Source: Akanthomyces muscarius (lineage: Eukaryota > Ascomycota > Sordariomycetes > Hypocreales > Cordycipitaceae). From it: a stretch of 64,000 nt of DNA. The stretch spans positions 3,720,001 to 3,784,000 of the forward strand of contig NC_079242.1 in the NCBI RefSeq assembly GCF_028009165.1, given 5' to 3'. A model generated the notes under the pieces. The model saw only the letters and a list, made by a program, of their open reading frames with translations. It was not told the DNA's origin and made no database searches. Each line of letters begins with the position of its first letter. The stretch's first letter is position 1. Below are positions 22,624 through 33,671 of the stretch, piece by piece. Made by a program: the position numbers and the translations under genes.

Positions 22624-23521
22624 ATGGCCAACGCAGCGCCGTGGCGGGACGAGCCTCTGAAGCTGCTGCCGACGCCAGCATATCAAACAAAAAAAGTACG
22701 CTCTGAAAGAAAAAAAAATCGACCAGAAAATGGCCCGTTAACCCGGCGGTAGACGGACATGTGGACGGAGGGGGCGAGCCACATGTGCAATGTTCACAAT
22801 GCTTTGTTCCGGGGCTTCAACTCCATTTACCAGCAGGCGCCGAATGTCGTTGACCAAGACAAGGCCGCCTTTATCGGCTACTGCCAGACATGGGTAAAAT
22901 TCCTACACTCACACACAGAGCACGAAGAGACGGGCATGTTTGTCATGGCAGAAGAGCTCCTCCAGGAAAAGGTGTTTGCCGATATGCACGAGGGACACGG
23001 TAAGCAGGCACCACTCCAGGCCATCATTCTCCAGCATGAAATTCTCATAAATTTGCTTTACAGAAGCCATCTTGGGTCCTCTGCGGGACATGGAAACGTA
23101 CCTCACGAGCGTCACCGCGACGCCTCTTGCCCTTTCCGCGCAACGACTCCTCGCCATCCTCGACGCCTTGCACGGGCCGCTGGAGAGCCACTTCAACGAT
23201 GAGGTCGCGCGCATCGCCAGCCTTGCAGCGCACCCGGGGAGTCCGGCGGCCGGCTCGGCCGAGGAGCGCGCTGCCGTGGCCTGGTTCGAGAAATGGGGCC
23301 AAAAGTCGCTCATGGAGCCTGGCGTGGCCGACGTGCTCGTCTTCTTCCTGCTCAACATGGACCGGGCGCACGAAGACGGGCGGTGGCGCGACTGGCCGCC
23401 GATGCCCGCGCCGGTGCGGTGGGCCATGGTCAACATCGCGGGCCAGTGGCACCGAAGCTGGTGGAAGTTTGCGAGCTGCGATGCCACCGGACAGAGGAGG
23501 GAGCTGTATGCGCAGGCGTAG
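22624..23521 (+). CDS. hemerythrin-like domain protein
   Basis: Three exons: 22624-22695, 22753-22999 and 23064-23521 (introns GTACGC...GGTAG and GTAAGC...TACAG) give 258 residues. The 24-residue first exon ends QTKK and joins TDMWTEGASHMCNVHNALFRGFN, the usual N-terminal layout of fungal hemerythrin-like proteins; starting at the ATG at 22759 would lose it. Candidate metal ligands fit a four-helix bundle: His39, His76/His78/His81 with Glu82/Glu83, His103/His106 with Glu104, and the HGPLESHFNDEV helix. Hemerythrin domains bind a di-iron centre and sense or carry O2, NO or iron. The role here is unknown. The gene is GC-rich and intact although it sits between two AT-rich blocks. Confidence 0.85.
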
Positions 23522-25480
23522 GTGTGAGCTAAGGCGTCAATCCTTCCCATGCTTACGCATTTGGAATATCAGTACGCTGTCAGGGAAGGCGAAGAGCATT
23601 TAACAACACATCCACAACCACGTGCAATTGCAGGACCCAGGCGAGACGAGATCCCGTCAGAAGTTGGAGGAGCAGCCAAGAATAATATAACTAGTTTGCT
23701 GGTAAAAGGCTCACGACTTGGCTCTCCAGCAGCAGTCAAACAATGTTGTGGAAAGCAAAGAGCGCAGCCGGGCAGTGCGCACCGTAACGGAGCATAAGGT
23801 GTAGGGTGTCTTCGGGTCGTGACGATCCATTTCCCAATTGAAGAATAGAGAAGTGCGACGCGAAAAGTTCACACCCATAGTAGGGAATCCTTTTGCGCTA
23901 AGAAATTAAATCTTTGCCGAGCGCCGGAAAAGCTCTGGTGCTTTATGTCTCGATTTTGGTGGTATAGACAGCTGGTGGTGGCTGCTTCTTCCTGGTAGGT
24001 ACATTCCTAGGTCTAAAACCTAACTTTTTTCTCCATATTACCTGGTAAACACTTTTCTTGGAGTCATGGAGTGGCTTGGGTACCCTACGCCCCTTGAGCA
24101 CGATCCGAACTAAGGGCTTGTATACGCCCCCATCTGGTGCAATCAGGCCCGCTAGATCATAGCCTCACAGTTAGGACCGGTGCTAATATACTTTCTGTAA
24201 ACTCCTACAAACTTCTCGATATACTCTAAGTAATTACGAGCTTTCTTAGGCAGATTATTGTAGGTTTTTATGTTAGTAGTCGGCGATTATTATCTTAGTA
24301 TCTTATAGTACACTACCTCAGCCCGTTTTGAGATTCTAAGATCCGCAGGTAAGAGTCCACTTCCTATCTATCAACCTTATAAATAGCGATTATCTTAGTT
24401 ATTTTAAAAGTGTCTAAAACATTAAGACTTATTAGGTTAAGGCTAGTATAATAGTTAATAGAGTTACTATACTTAATAACAATAAGGTCAACCTATCCAT
24501 ATTAGTGTTTATAGCTGGTCGACGTGCCCTATTCACGTCTAATTTCCTAAAGTGTGGTACTAATCTCTTATGTGTCTCCGGTCTTCAAGGCACTCCAACC
24601 AACACGGGTGGTGTGAGCTTTATAGTGAAGGGCGTTATTAGTGCCGCCCCCTAGGTGTCACAGCTGGACCAAGTCGAGCGTCTTACCCTGTACCAGTCAT
24701 CACGTGCGCACGCGCGGACGCACGCGTTCCTTTATTTAGCCAGAACCCTGTGGGATTCTGTTTGTAGCTCTTCGAGCTACGTCTTGTACATAGAGCCTGC
24801 CCTACCTGAGGAGTGCCTATCCGTAGCAATAGATCTAATTCAACGCGCCTGTGTGCTTCCCGTCCTACCCGCTGCCCGCCGACCCTGACACTAGGTAAGC
24901 TAACTAATTAATTAGCGAGTATTAGGGGGGTTAGTCGCCTATAAGTTACTACACCTAAATTAGATCTTTTCCCTTTACTTTTATTATATCTAAAATAGTA
25001 TTTTCTATTTTAGATTAGTTATAGTGTGATGCCGGATACCGCGCTCGATGCGTGCGCGCCACAGCACCCTTGTATTATAACTATAAAAGCCTGATACCCT
25101 GTACCAGGCAGTGAGAATTCAACCTTTTTCCCCCCGACATAATACATTTTTGAAATACTGCAATTAACTGATTGTAAAGCCCTGCTTCTACGGGCAGGAA
25201 TTGCCCTCTCGGGCATTCTCCTTCGACCTATAATAACGACTCACTGTTAAGGCCCCCGCCACAACCTACGAGACCCGAAATCGACCTACGCAAAGCAACT
25301 CAACCTAAATCGACTTAATTCTTAAAGATCGCGATTAATCACTTAAAGGCGCACTCTCTTATACCAATACTCAACACACCACCCTCACGGGAGTAATACC
25401 TTAATATTGGAGCATGCGGAGTGTTCTACGAGCAGGCGCACGGCATTTCTTTAGTGTGTGTGTTCCCAGAATCACATTAG
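23522..25480. other. gene-free DNA grading into the AT-rich island
   Basis: From 23522 to about 23990 composition is ordinary; beyond that it becomes AT-rich but keeps GC patches (about 24590-24900). Contains one isolated AGTCGCCTA (24933-24941), the same 9-mer that forms the transposon ends further on. No protein or RNA gene recognised. Confidence 0.45.
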
Positions 25481-25590
25481 TTAGGGGTATATTTAAATAG
25501 TACTTACTATTATTATACTATATATAATAAGGGGTTTATTATAATATATTTAATTATAATTAAAGATAAATTATTATATTATACTTTATA

Positions 25591-25637
25591 TATTAATATA
25601 GTTAATAACTAAGTCGCCTAGATAAGCGAGTCGCCTA
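25591..25637 (+). repeat. left terminal inverted repeat
   Basis: Left arm, containing two AGTCGCCTA copies 17 bp apart start-to-start and the shared ATATAGTTAATAA outside them. Confidence 0.65.
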
Positions 25638-27413
25638 CTCTATCTAGTTTTTAGTACCCTTTATCTTAGCACTTCTATTACTTAATAATAATTTATAGAA
25701 ATCCCTTTAAAAAAGGTAGGTATTATTCTTACCCTTTAAGCTCTTAAAAAAGACCTAAAACTAAGTTATAAAGAAGCTATATTAATCTATAATATACTTT
25801 AAATAACTATCTATAACTAAAATAATAGCTAAGTTATATAATATAACTCTACGCCTAATTTAAAGAAACTTACTAATTTAAAAGAGAGAGTTATAATAAA
25901 ATATATTTTTTAGCTAGATTTATAAGGACTTCCCTTTTAGTATATAAATATAGAAGATATAGTAAATTAACTACTTATTAAGTATAGTAGTAGATATATT
26001 AGAGTATATTAAGTAAAAAACCTTATATAATAATAATTAAAACTTATTATATATTTTTAATAGAGATATAATTATTAGAGGGCTAAATATAAAGATCTAA
26101 TTATTATTTATAGTTAGTTTATACTTTTAGAGAATATAATTATAAAATATAGTATTATAAAGTCTAATATTTATAACTTTAATAAGACTAGGTTTCTAAT
26201 AGGCTTTATTATAATAGGAATAGTTATTATAAGCTTTAATTAGGTTAAAAAAGTAAAAATAGTATAACTTAATAATAAGAAATAAGTTATTATAATTTAA
26301 GTAGTAAATTTTTAGGGCTTAATAATACTATTATATATAGTAATAAAGTACTAAAAATACTTTATATCTTAGTATAAAGATAAATACTTACTTTTAGATT
26401 AGTATATTAATATAAGTTTAAATAATTAAATAATAAATAAAATTAGTATAAATTAGATTAAGTATTTTAATAAATATATAAAAGATTAAAAAGAGAGTAG
26501 TTATTACTTTTTAATTCTAAATAGTTATAAAAGTTATTACTTAACTACTTTTAAGCTTTTCTATTAAGAGAAGAATATTATTACCCTCTATATACCTATA
26601 TATTCTTTTTATATACTCTAACTTTTAGATATTAGTTATTTTAGTTTACTAAAAAAGGCTTATAGGTAATAAATTAAGGATCTTATAAAGGCTAGTATTA
26701 TATATATTACTAAAAAAGACTTCTTTTTTATATTTTTTAATACTTTTAATAAGTCTATTATAAAAGAAAATATTTAAAGTAGTTTTTAAAGTATTAAAAT
26801 TACCCTTTTTAATCCTAAAAGGTTATTTTTATATTAGAACTTAAGTTTATAATACTAAGTCCTTTAAACTTATATTTAAAATTAGCTAGATTTTAGGTCT
26901 TTTAGATACTAAGTATAGTAAATAAAGTAATTTTATAGTCTTTAATTTTTAAAAAATAAATTACTAATTACCTAAATAGCTCTCTAACTAAAAGTCTTAA
27001 TATACTTAATAGTTTTAAAAAAGGTATAATAGCTATTACATATAAGGTTATATTTTTATATATTTAAGTATAAAGCCTTAAAGCTATAAATAAGCTAATT
27101 AGTAAGTACTAATAGGCTAAAAAATAAGGCTATAAACTAAAAGATCTCTTTTTATATAAGATATAAGAGATTTAAAAAAGTAAATAGATATAAATAGTTA
27201 AGTAAAGAATAAAATATAGGCTTATAGTTATTATAAAGTAAGGGTTAAAATATATAGTTAGTAATATAGTGTGTATAGTTAGACTAGCTATAGTATATAC
27301 ACTTATATTATAAATATAGATATTAGTAAGGAAGAGGATTTTAATTAATTTTAGATATTCTTTTATATTATAGTTAAGTTATTAATAGTTAAAAGGTAAA
27401 GGGTTAGGGAATA

Positions 27414-27463
27414 TAGGCGACTTACTTATCTAGGCGACTTACTTATTAACTATATTATTAATA
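27414..27463 (-). repeat. right terminal inverted repeat
   Basis: Right arm, reverse complement of 25591-25637, with TAGGCGACT at 27414-27422 and 27431-27439 and TTATTAACTATAT outside. Confidence 0.65.
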
Positions 27464-28080
27464 GTTACTATATTATACTTTATATACTATTAATAGTAGA
27501 GTAGTAAAGTAAATTATTCTCTTTTTAAATATTATATATTATTAAGGCTGTAAACCTAGTAAAGTACTTTAAAGTTATTATATTATATAGATTTAGATTT
27601 TTATTTAAGTTATTTTAAATATATCTATAAGTATAGTAGTTAGAGATATTTTTCAATATAAGTGGAGAATTTATACCCTCTAAAATAAGAGTATATCTTT
27701 ATATAGTCTAATACTTCTTTTAGAGGGAGGGTAATAATTAAAAAGTAAATTAATATCTATCTTATTAAGATAAAGACCTCTACTTTAGATAGCTTTTTAA
27801 TAAAGACTATTATAGTCTTTATAGTAACCTATATAGTATATATTAAAAAGCTAAAAAGGGTAATAAGATTAGGAGAATTTAGGAAATAAGAGCTTAAAGA
27901 ATAAGAGCTTAATAAGGAAAAGAAATATAATAAGGATATCTAATAAATATACACTTATAGTAAGTTATCTTATTAGCTTAATAGCCTTTATTTTAAGGTA
28001 CTACTATAAATATACTATATATAGTTTAATTCTTCCTTATAATCTTAGTAAGTCTAAAGGCTACTTATAATATACTTAGG

Positions 28081-28157
28081 AACTACTTAGGAGCTACTTA
28101 GGAGCTACTTAGGGGCTACTTAGGAGCTGCTTAGGAGCTACGCGGGGGCTACTTAGG
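28081..28157 (+). repeat. 11-bp tandem repeat, seven units
   Basis: Seven consecutive 11-mers with consensus AGCTACTTAGG (28081-28091, then every 11 bp to 28157). Unit 6 is the most divergent (AGCTACGCGGG). It marks the exact edge of the AT-rich island; normal composition begins just after it. A diverged eighth half-unit (TATACTTAGG) precedes it. Confidence 0.85.
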
Positions 28158-28287
28158 CGAAGGGGTAAGGCAGCTTAGTTGAGGCTTGGAGAACTTTAGC
28201 ATCCCTAGTGAGCGCAGACTATTAGCGCCCAAGCAAGTATGATAAAAGCGCTAACTGAGAATTGGCAGTTTTGATGTGGTATAACAG

Positions 28288-29542
28288 CTGGAAAGTGCGG
28301 CGCGATATACGTCGACAGAAATTTCTTCAAGCTCATGGCTGAACGATTTGGCGACGCCTTTACAGACCTCGATCCTGAGCAAATTGGTCCAGGAAGCGCT
28401 TTCATGGATCGTTTTGAGCAGCGGAAGAAAGATTTCAGCTTCAGCAATGTCATACGAAGAGTTTACCGAATCCCCCTTTTTATGCCAGACCTGAAGCACT
28501 CTGCGAAGACTGAGAGTTATTACGAGAAGCGCTCCTCATCTGTTTTGCTCACCTTTGCCGACTTCAAGGAACTGTTTAACCCTGTTGTAAAAAAGATTAT
28601 TGGCTTGATCAATGATCAAGTGTCTCCAGCTACGGACCAGAAAGAAACACCTATTTCCACTATCGTGCTCGTCGGTGGCTTTGCATCCTCGCCGTACCTA
28701 AGAGAGTCGATTCAAGAGTGGTGTGAAGGCAATGAGATCCGTCTCACTACGCCAATGTCCGGAGCGTAAGTAGAGGCGGTTTATCTGGCAGCGAGATCTT
28801 GCGAGCTAACATGATCTAGGTGGTCTGCTGTTGTTTGTGGAGCTGTCCTCAGAGGTTTGGAGGGCTCGGCCGTTCGCGAGAAAAAGTGCCGTAGACACTA
28901 CGGCTACAGTCTCGGATATTTATATGATGCTGGGAAGCATAGCGGGTATGATTGCAGCAAGCGACACGTATGGACCTCTCCTTTTGACGGCAAGAGTTAT
29001 CTTTCTGGATTTATCGAGTGGCAGATCGGCAAGGTAAGAGCCAATGCAAATCACAAAAAAAAAGAACAGACCTTCAACAGCTTCGATCTCAGTTTTCACG
29101 TCGAAAAGTTTCAATCAAATTGGTTTTCCTGCTAACAAGTTTCATTCTAGGGAGCGAAACTGGGCAAAGACACGGAAATCTACAGCGACTTTAGTCAGGC
29201 CCTGTCTGGCTCTATGCCATGGACTATATCTTCAACGATATTTTCATGCAATTTAGATATTGCCCCAGGCACGGTTGAAAACCCAAGTAAGTAAGTGATA
29301 TCCATTGACATATTGCACACATATTAAACATGACAGGACTCGAAACTGTCGGCCACGTGCTTTACGAACTCCGTGAAGAACACCTCGCCAGTGCTAAGAA
29401 GCTAGTCCGGGACGGCAAGACCTATTACAGGGTTGCTCTCACCTTCAATGTCCGTCTTAACGACGATGCAGGACATTTGGTCTATTGGGTCATGCAAAAC
29501 GGTGTTGAGATTGGAAGAGCTGATATTCAGATGGACGAATAG
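28288..29542 (+). pseudogene. 5'-truncated Hsp70-like ATPase gene
   Basis: Exons 28288-28765, 28820-29033, 29151-29286 and 29337-29542 are in frame through three canonical introns. They encode the C-terminal part of a fungal Hsp70-like (actin-ATPase fold) protein. The recognisable stretches are GKCGAIYVDRNFFKLMAERF, STIVLVGGFASSPYLRES (the second nucleotide-binding motif) and GLETVGHVLYEL-type C-terminal sequence. The first exon opens at an ATAACAG acceptor needing one base from an upstream exon. The N-terminal ATPase lobe, including the first phosphate loop, is not present: directly upstream are the 11-bp repeats and the AT-rich island. From the first ATG (28335) 328 residues remain, against roughly 550-600 in related proteins. 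The surviving exons show no stop or frameshift, so the loss looks recent or the remnant is still expressed. Confidence 0.75.
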
Positions 29543-29750
29543 ACCATACGAGTAGGTGCACGAGTGCCGCAGGCATTGCACCTGGGGTCATGAGTAGATC
29601 ACAGTGGCGTTGATATTTTGCTTCCAGATTTGGAGTGTTGGAGGAATTCAGAGATTCAGAGACAGACTAGCCCTGCGCATCTGACAAGCTATCCTTTACA
29701 TCAAGAAAATACCAAGTAAACTTATGTAGGTAAAGCAGCAGCATTTGATG

Positions 29751-31224
29751 CTATCGTATTGAAGGCGCTATTTGTGAAAAATAGCCCTCCGACGTCAGCG
29801 CAAGATCCGCCATTGAGCTGGCCAAAATCTGCTCATTGAGCAGCAGCGCGCCAGCCTGGGAGCGTACCTCTGACAAGGGGCTCCAAAGACTGGCGATCTT
29901 GAGACTCGGGAGCATCAAAAACGGTCGGAGTTTGGTGCTTGGCAAAGAGGTGCTCCGCACGCTAAAAGCATTTGCTTGCAAAATGATTTGGGAGTCCTCT
30001 TCTGCCGTGCTGCGTAAGCTACCATCTGTTGCGGACGCCAACTGAGTGACAATGAGCCGCGCTGCGTGGAAGAGAGACACGAGCGCTGCCTCGGGGAGAC
30101 CAGGTATTGGTGTTGCAGTAATTATCGAGTCGGCGTCACCAGTCTTTTCTGACGATGTAAGTTCTCCTCCACAAGCTTGTTGAGCCCACGAAGCCGGCCT
30201 CAAGAACACCATGTGCTTCTTGTTCCACGTGGAAAGTTGATTTGCCGCAGCATCAGTCAAGGATCTGATCGCCGAGCACGCCTCTTCACCCTTGACTGCG
30301 CCCATATCTACGTTTTGCTGCACGAACAAGAGACATCGCTGCACCGAGAAAAGAGCGTCGACAAGCTCGTCAAACAGCGTCTTGCCCTGCTCTCGAAATG
30401 GAACCTCCAGCCACTGGGGTTCCGCAAACGCATGGAGTGTATCTTCCTGCATCGACACAATAAAGACCTGGAAACGGAGATGGCTAAACACCGACTGCAG
30501 AAACCCCCAGCGGCACGCCTCGGGACCCGCCGCTTGGAGCAGCGACGCCGCGCCCTTGACGTGATACACCCATGCGTTGCGCGACGTGCCCGCCCACGTT
30601 TCGAAATGGATGAGCATCACTGCCGCGCAGACCGCCATTTCCAGCGCCGGCGCCGGCTGCTGCCTGCCCTGCGCCGTGGCGCGGCGCAGCTGTGCGAGGG
30701 CGCTTGCATACCAGCGATACGAGTCGGCCTGGATGGCCTCGTCACGCGCCCATGTGCCGTAGCTCAGCATGGACGCGGAGCGGATGGAGACCATGGCCAA
30801 GGCATTGCTGCGGGCGCCGAGAAAGGACGGCAAGCTCTCAAGCCACGTCGGGCCGGTGCTGACAGTCTTGGGCAGGCCGAAAGAATCGATGAAATGCGAC
30901 ACAAAGAGCTGGTCAAAGGCATCGGCGCGACAGGCCTTGAGGGCAGAGGTCGGCGGTATGCGTGTGAGCGCCTGGGCGACCGCCGGCTGTGACGCATTTG
31001 CCTGAGCGTGCACGAAAAAAGCTCCAACGCGCGGTCCGGGACACGCAAGTCGCAAATCAATGCAGCGCTGGCATTGCGGGAAGCCCAAATCGCACTGTCC
31101 GGAGTGCTGCTTGGTTAGCCTGGCAGTCAATGCACGGTGCGGCGGACAGAGCGCTTTGTCTGACCTTTACTTTGCGTCGCCTACAGGCGGCACATCCTTT
31201 GCTCCTACCAGCGACATTGACCAT
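29751..31224 (-). CDS. Zn2Cys6 fungal transcription factor
   Basis: Two exons, 31224-31165 and 31094-29751 (intron GTCAGA...GGACAG, GGCTAAC branch), encode 467 residues. Splicing assembles the binuclear zinc cluster at the N-terminus: GCAACRRRKVK from exon 1 joins CDLGFPQCQRCIDLRLACPG, giving the six Cys in C-x2-C-x6-C-x6-C-x2-C-x6-C spacing (about residues 11-38). The rest resembles the short 'fungal specific transcription factor' regulatory domain with no obvious ligand motif. It converges on the Hsp70-like remnant (208 bp apart) and is followed upstream, in the same direction, by the siderophore transporter gene, whose stop is 480 bp from this start. Target genes cannot be inferred. Confidence 0.85.
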
Positions 31225-31703
31225 GGCGGCACACGAGGGGTTTCATATGTTTGCGCAGTGATGGGTGAGATAAGGTGTCCATGGTGATGCGGCGTACTGA
31301 TGCAGGACGCAGTTTGTCGCGATGGCATCGAGCTTACTTTCGGGCGTCTTCGCTCATCTCCACTATAACGACCAGCTGTCAAGTAGAAGGTGACAGTGCT
31401 GGATTTGTATAAGGTATTGTCCATAAGAAAATTTAATGAGTATTTCTATGAGATCTTTACAAGCGGTAGTTTTCGAGAGCATCTAACTATCACAAAGCTT
31501 AGTGCCAGGCTTTTCTCCAAGGTCGCTGGTGCGTACAATCTTCAGTACTTCATGACGGAGACTGGTGAAGTCTTGTCAGCAGGTCGGCCAACGATTGAAT
31601 TAGTGATGGGCTAAAAATTTCCGTGATGATATTAGCAGTGTTCTGCTAAAAATAGATAAAATGGCTCCTGTATACAGCATACGATCAAGTTGGCGGGTGA
31701 ACT

Positions 31704-33671
31704 TTACGCAGTGCGACGCGACGGGAACCATCTGCGGTAAAACGGCGCCTTCGAGCCATCAGCATTCCTACCCCTGGTCTCACTCTCAGGAACCTCGACG
31801 CGCTCGCCATCGAGACCGGTATTCGTAACAGCATTTTGCTGCTTGCCCAAATAAAAGTCTGGCATGAAGAATGTCGCAAATAAGGGAGGAGCCGAAAGGA
31901 TGAGGGCCGTGATGGCAATGTGGCCGTTAACATGGGAATATGCGCGAATGGCGCCCTGGCGGATAGGGTCGTCATACGCGTAATCGGTGCGCAGCTTTTT
32001 GATACTGCCAAAGATTTTTTTCAGTGTCTTGTCATTTACATTAGGGAGCTCGACATGCATGCGGTCCAGCATCTCGTTGGTCCAAATGGCTGATGCGACA
32101 GCGCTTCCAATTGATGACCCCAGCGTAGACCACAGAGTGAGGAGAGAAATCATTGAAGCCATATCTTCATGCGGTACAGACGCCTGGCTGCCTACACGTG
32201 CGCCAACAACGTTGAAGGCGCTGAGGCAGTAGATGAGCTGGGCGGCAACGAGGCGGCCGGTTCCCTGTGTCATTGTCCCATTGGTTTCGAGCAGAAGGCT
32301 GTAGCCCAAAATCTTGGCAACGGCGCCAAATATCATGAGACTCTTGTAGCGGTGCGTATGGCGCTGGACAAGACCGACAATAGGGCCAAGCAGACTGAGG
32401 CCCATGGTGGTGATGCCGAGGAAGATGATCCACTCGTATTCTGTCCACTGCTTGATGATGTAGACGTATGACGACAAGTACGTGTTGCGCACAGATGAAG
32501 CCATCTGGTTAAAGGTAAAAATGGTGACGGCGGCGAGAAAGGCGCGGTTCTTGATGATGCGTTGGCTCATGATGGGCTTGGGCGACAGGTAATGCTCGTA
32601 TAGGACAAACGCAACCAATAGTATGAAACCAACGACGAGCATAGCAATTATACGCGGGCTGTGCCAGCCACCTGCAGTATCCTTGGCGACGGAAAATGGC
32701 AAGAGGATGAGCGAAAAGGATACACCAAGAATAACAAGACCGATGATGTCAATATCAATGAGTCCACCGCCCAAGAGCTGAATCCAGCGTGAGAAACGGG
32801 TGGTTTGGGTGTACATTTCTTCCTCGGTGGCCGTACCATGACGCAGACGCCTGGAGGCAGCCATGGTGACCATACCGACTTTCTCGCCCCGGCGCTGCAT
32901 CACATATAGTGTAGCAATAGCAGGGAGAAGCAGCACGGGCATAATGATGGCAAACATGCCCAATCCCCATCGCCAGCGGTCGACGAATGCAGCGCCCAGG
33001 AAGCCATTGATAGGGACTGTCACCACAAACGGGAGCGACAAGACAGCGCCAAAGAAGCCTCGCCACTGCAGCGGCGTCAAGTCACCGACGATAATGTCGC
33101 TGAGCAAGTCAAGTCCCGACTTTCCAATGGCGGTAAAGCAGACGCCAACAGTGTACGCCGCAAAAGTGCTCGACGTGGCGGCGACAATAAAACCCAGGAC
33201 GTAAAAGCAGAGAATGACAACGTAGGTGGTCGGGCGGGACGTGATGTCGGAGAGCTTTCCGATGAACGGCTTGCTGATGGCGCGGATGATTTGGCTTGCC
33301 GTGGCGACGGCGCCGAGCTGCGAGTGCTTTCCGAATGTCGAGCTCGCCATGGTGTTGAAGACGGTGGTGGTGATGCCCAGGTCCAGCGCGTAGGCAAACA
33401 TGGTGAGGGAGATGGAGATGGCGAGCAGCCAGAGGAGAATCTGTCCTGCGCGGCCAGACTGGTAGAGCACCTTGTTGAAGGCCTCTACTCGGCTGACGCC
33501 AATCTCTGCGTGAGCATTGTCCTTGGGTTCAGGCTTCTGGTCCTCGTCTGCTTCCGCGTCCGCGACGGCGATGGCTTTCTTGGGTGCGGAACTGGACGAC
33601 AAATCCGGGACAGAGTTGTTTTCGTCGTTGGAGCGTCGGGGCCGCTCCGAGGCGGCGGACGGAGTTGGCAT
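31704..33671 (-). CDS. siderophore-iron MFS transporter (SIT/Mir type)
   Basis: Single-exon gene, 655 residues, predicted plasma-membrane importer of ferric siderophores by proton symport. After a 75-residue hydrophilic N-terminus come the family's hydrophobic segments. Characteristic stretches include GQILLWLLAISISLTMFAYAL, the SQIIRAISKPFIGKLSDITSR loop (MFS motif A region), GVCFTAIGKSGLDLLSDIIVGDLTPLQWRG, and the late LWSTLGSSIGSAVASAIWTNEMLDRM motif typical of fungal siderophore transporters. The family normally has 14 transmembrane helices. The ATG at 33671 begins the only long N-terminus. Regulation by iron is suggested by the ATCTGATAA site upstream (34346). Which siderophore it carries cannot be read from sequence. 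Confidence 0.9.
   Translation of the reverse strand: MPTPSAASERPRRSNDENNSVPDLSSSSAPKKAIAVADAEADEDQKPEPKDNAHAEIGVSRVEAFNKVLYQSGRAGQILLWLLAISISLTMFAYALDLGITTTVFNTMASSTFGKHSQLGAVATASQIIRAISKPFIGKLSDITSRPTTYVVILCFYVLGFIVAATSSTFAAYTVGVCFTAIGKSGLDLLSDIIVGDLTPLQWRGFFGAVLSLPFVVTVPINGFLGAAFVDRWRWGLGMFAIIMPVLLLPAIATLYVMQRRGEKVGMVTMAASRRLRHGTATEEEMYTQTTRFSRWIQLLGGGLIDIDIIGLVILGVSFSLILLPFSVAKDTAGGWHSPRIIAMLVVGFILLVAFVLYEHYLSPKPIMSQRIIKNRAFLAAVTIFTFNQMASSVRNTYLSSYVYIIKQWTEYEWIIFLGITTMGLSLLGPIVGLVQRHTHRYKSLMIFGAVAKILGYSLLLETNGTMTQGTGRLVAAQLIYCLSAFNVVGARVGSQASVPHEDMASMISLLTLWSTLGSSIGSAVASAIWTNEMLDRMHVELPNVNDKTLKKIFGSIKKLRTDYAYDDPIRQGAIRAYSHVNGHIAITALILSAPPLFATFFMPDFYLGKQQNAVTNTGLDGERVEVPESETRGRNADGSKAPFYRRWFPSRRTA

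Larger units (their letters stand above)
25591..27463. mobile_element. RIP-degraded DNA transposon with terminal inverted repeats
   Basis: A segment at 25591-25637 reappears in reverse complement at 27414-27463. Both arms carry the direct doublet AGTCGCCTA...AGTCGCCTA (left copies at 25612-25620 and 25629-25637; right copies, reversed, at 27414-27422 and 27431-27439) and share an outer ATATAGTTAATAA. Differences are a few substitutions and a three-base indel. The total of about 1.87 kb and the TA next to the doublets fit a Tc1/mariner-type (Fot/pogo-like) element. The interior is too mutated to retain a transposase frame. The exact outer ends are uncertain because the flanks are themselves AT-rich. 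Confidence 0.65.
25481..28080. other. extremely AT-rich RIP-mutated island
   Basis: About 2.6 kb consisting almost wholly of A and T with frequent TA. CpA and TpG dinucleotides are nearly absent (a few exceptions, for example near 27040, 27270 and 27650), while TpA is everywhere. This is the outcome expected of repeat-induced point mutation (CpA to TpA on either strand). No open frame of useful length survives. Confidence 0.85.

Noticed and set aside
25481..28080. CRISPR array or centromere
   Set aside because: No regularly spaced repeats; the organism is a eukaryote; a 2.6-kb AT-rich tract flanked by ordinary genes is far too short for a fungal regional centromere and is explained by RIP.
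29751..33671. Iron-uptake gene cluster (regulator, siderophore transporter, hemerythrin-like gene)
   Set aside because: The regulator's targets are unknown, the hemerythrin-like gene is separated by the RIP island, and no siderophore synthetase or acyltransferase is present; adjacency alone is not enough.
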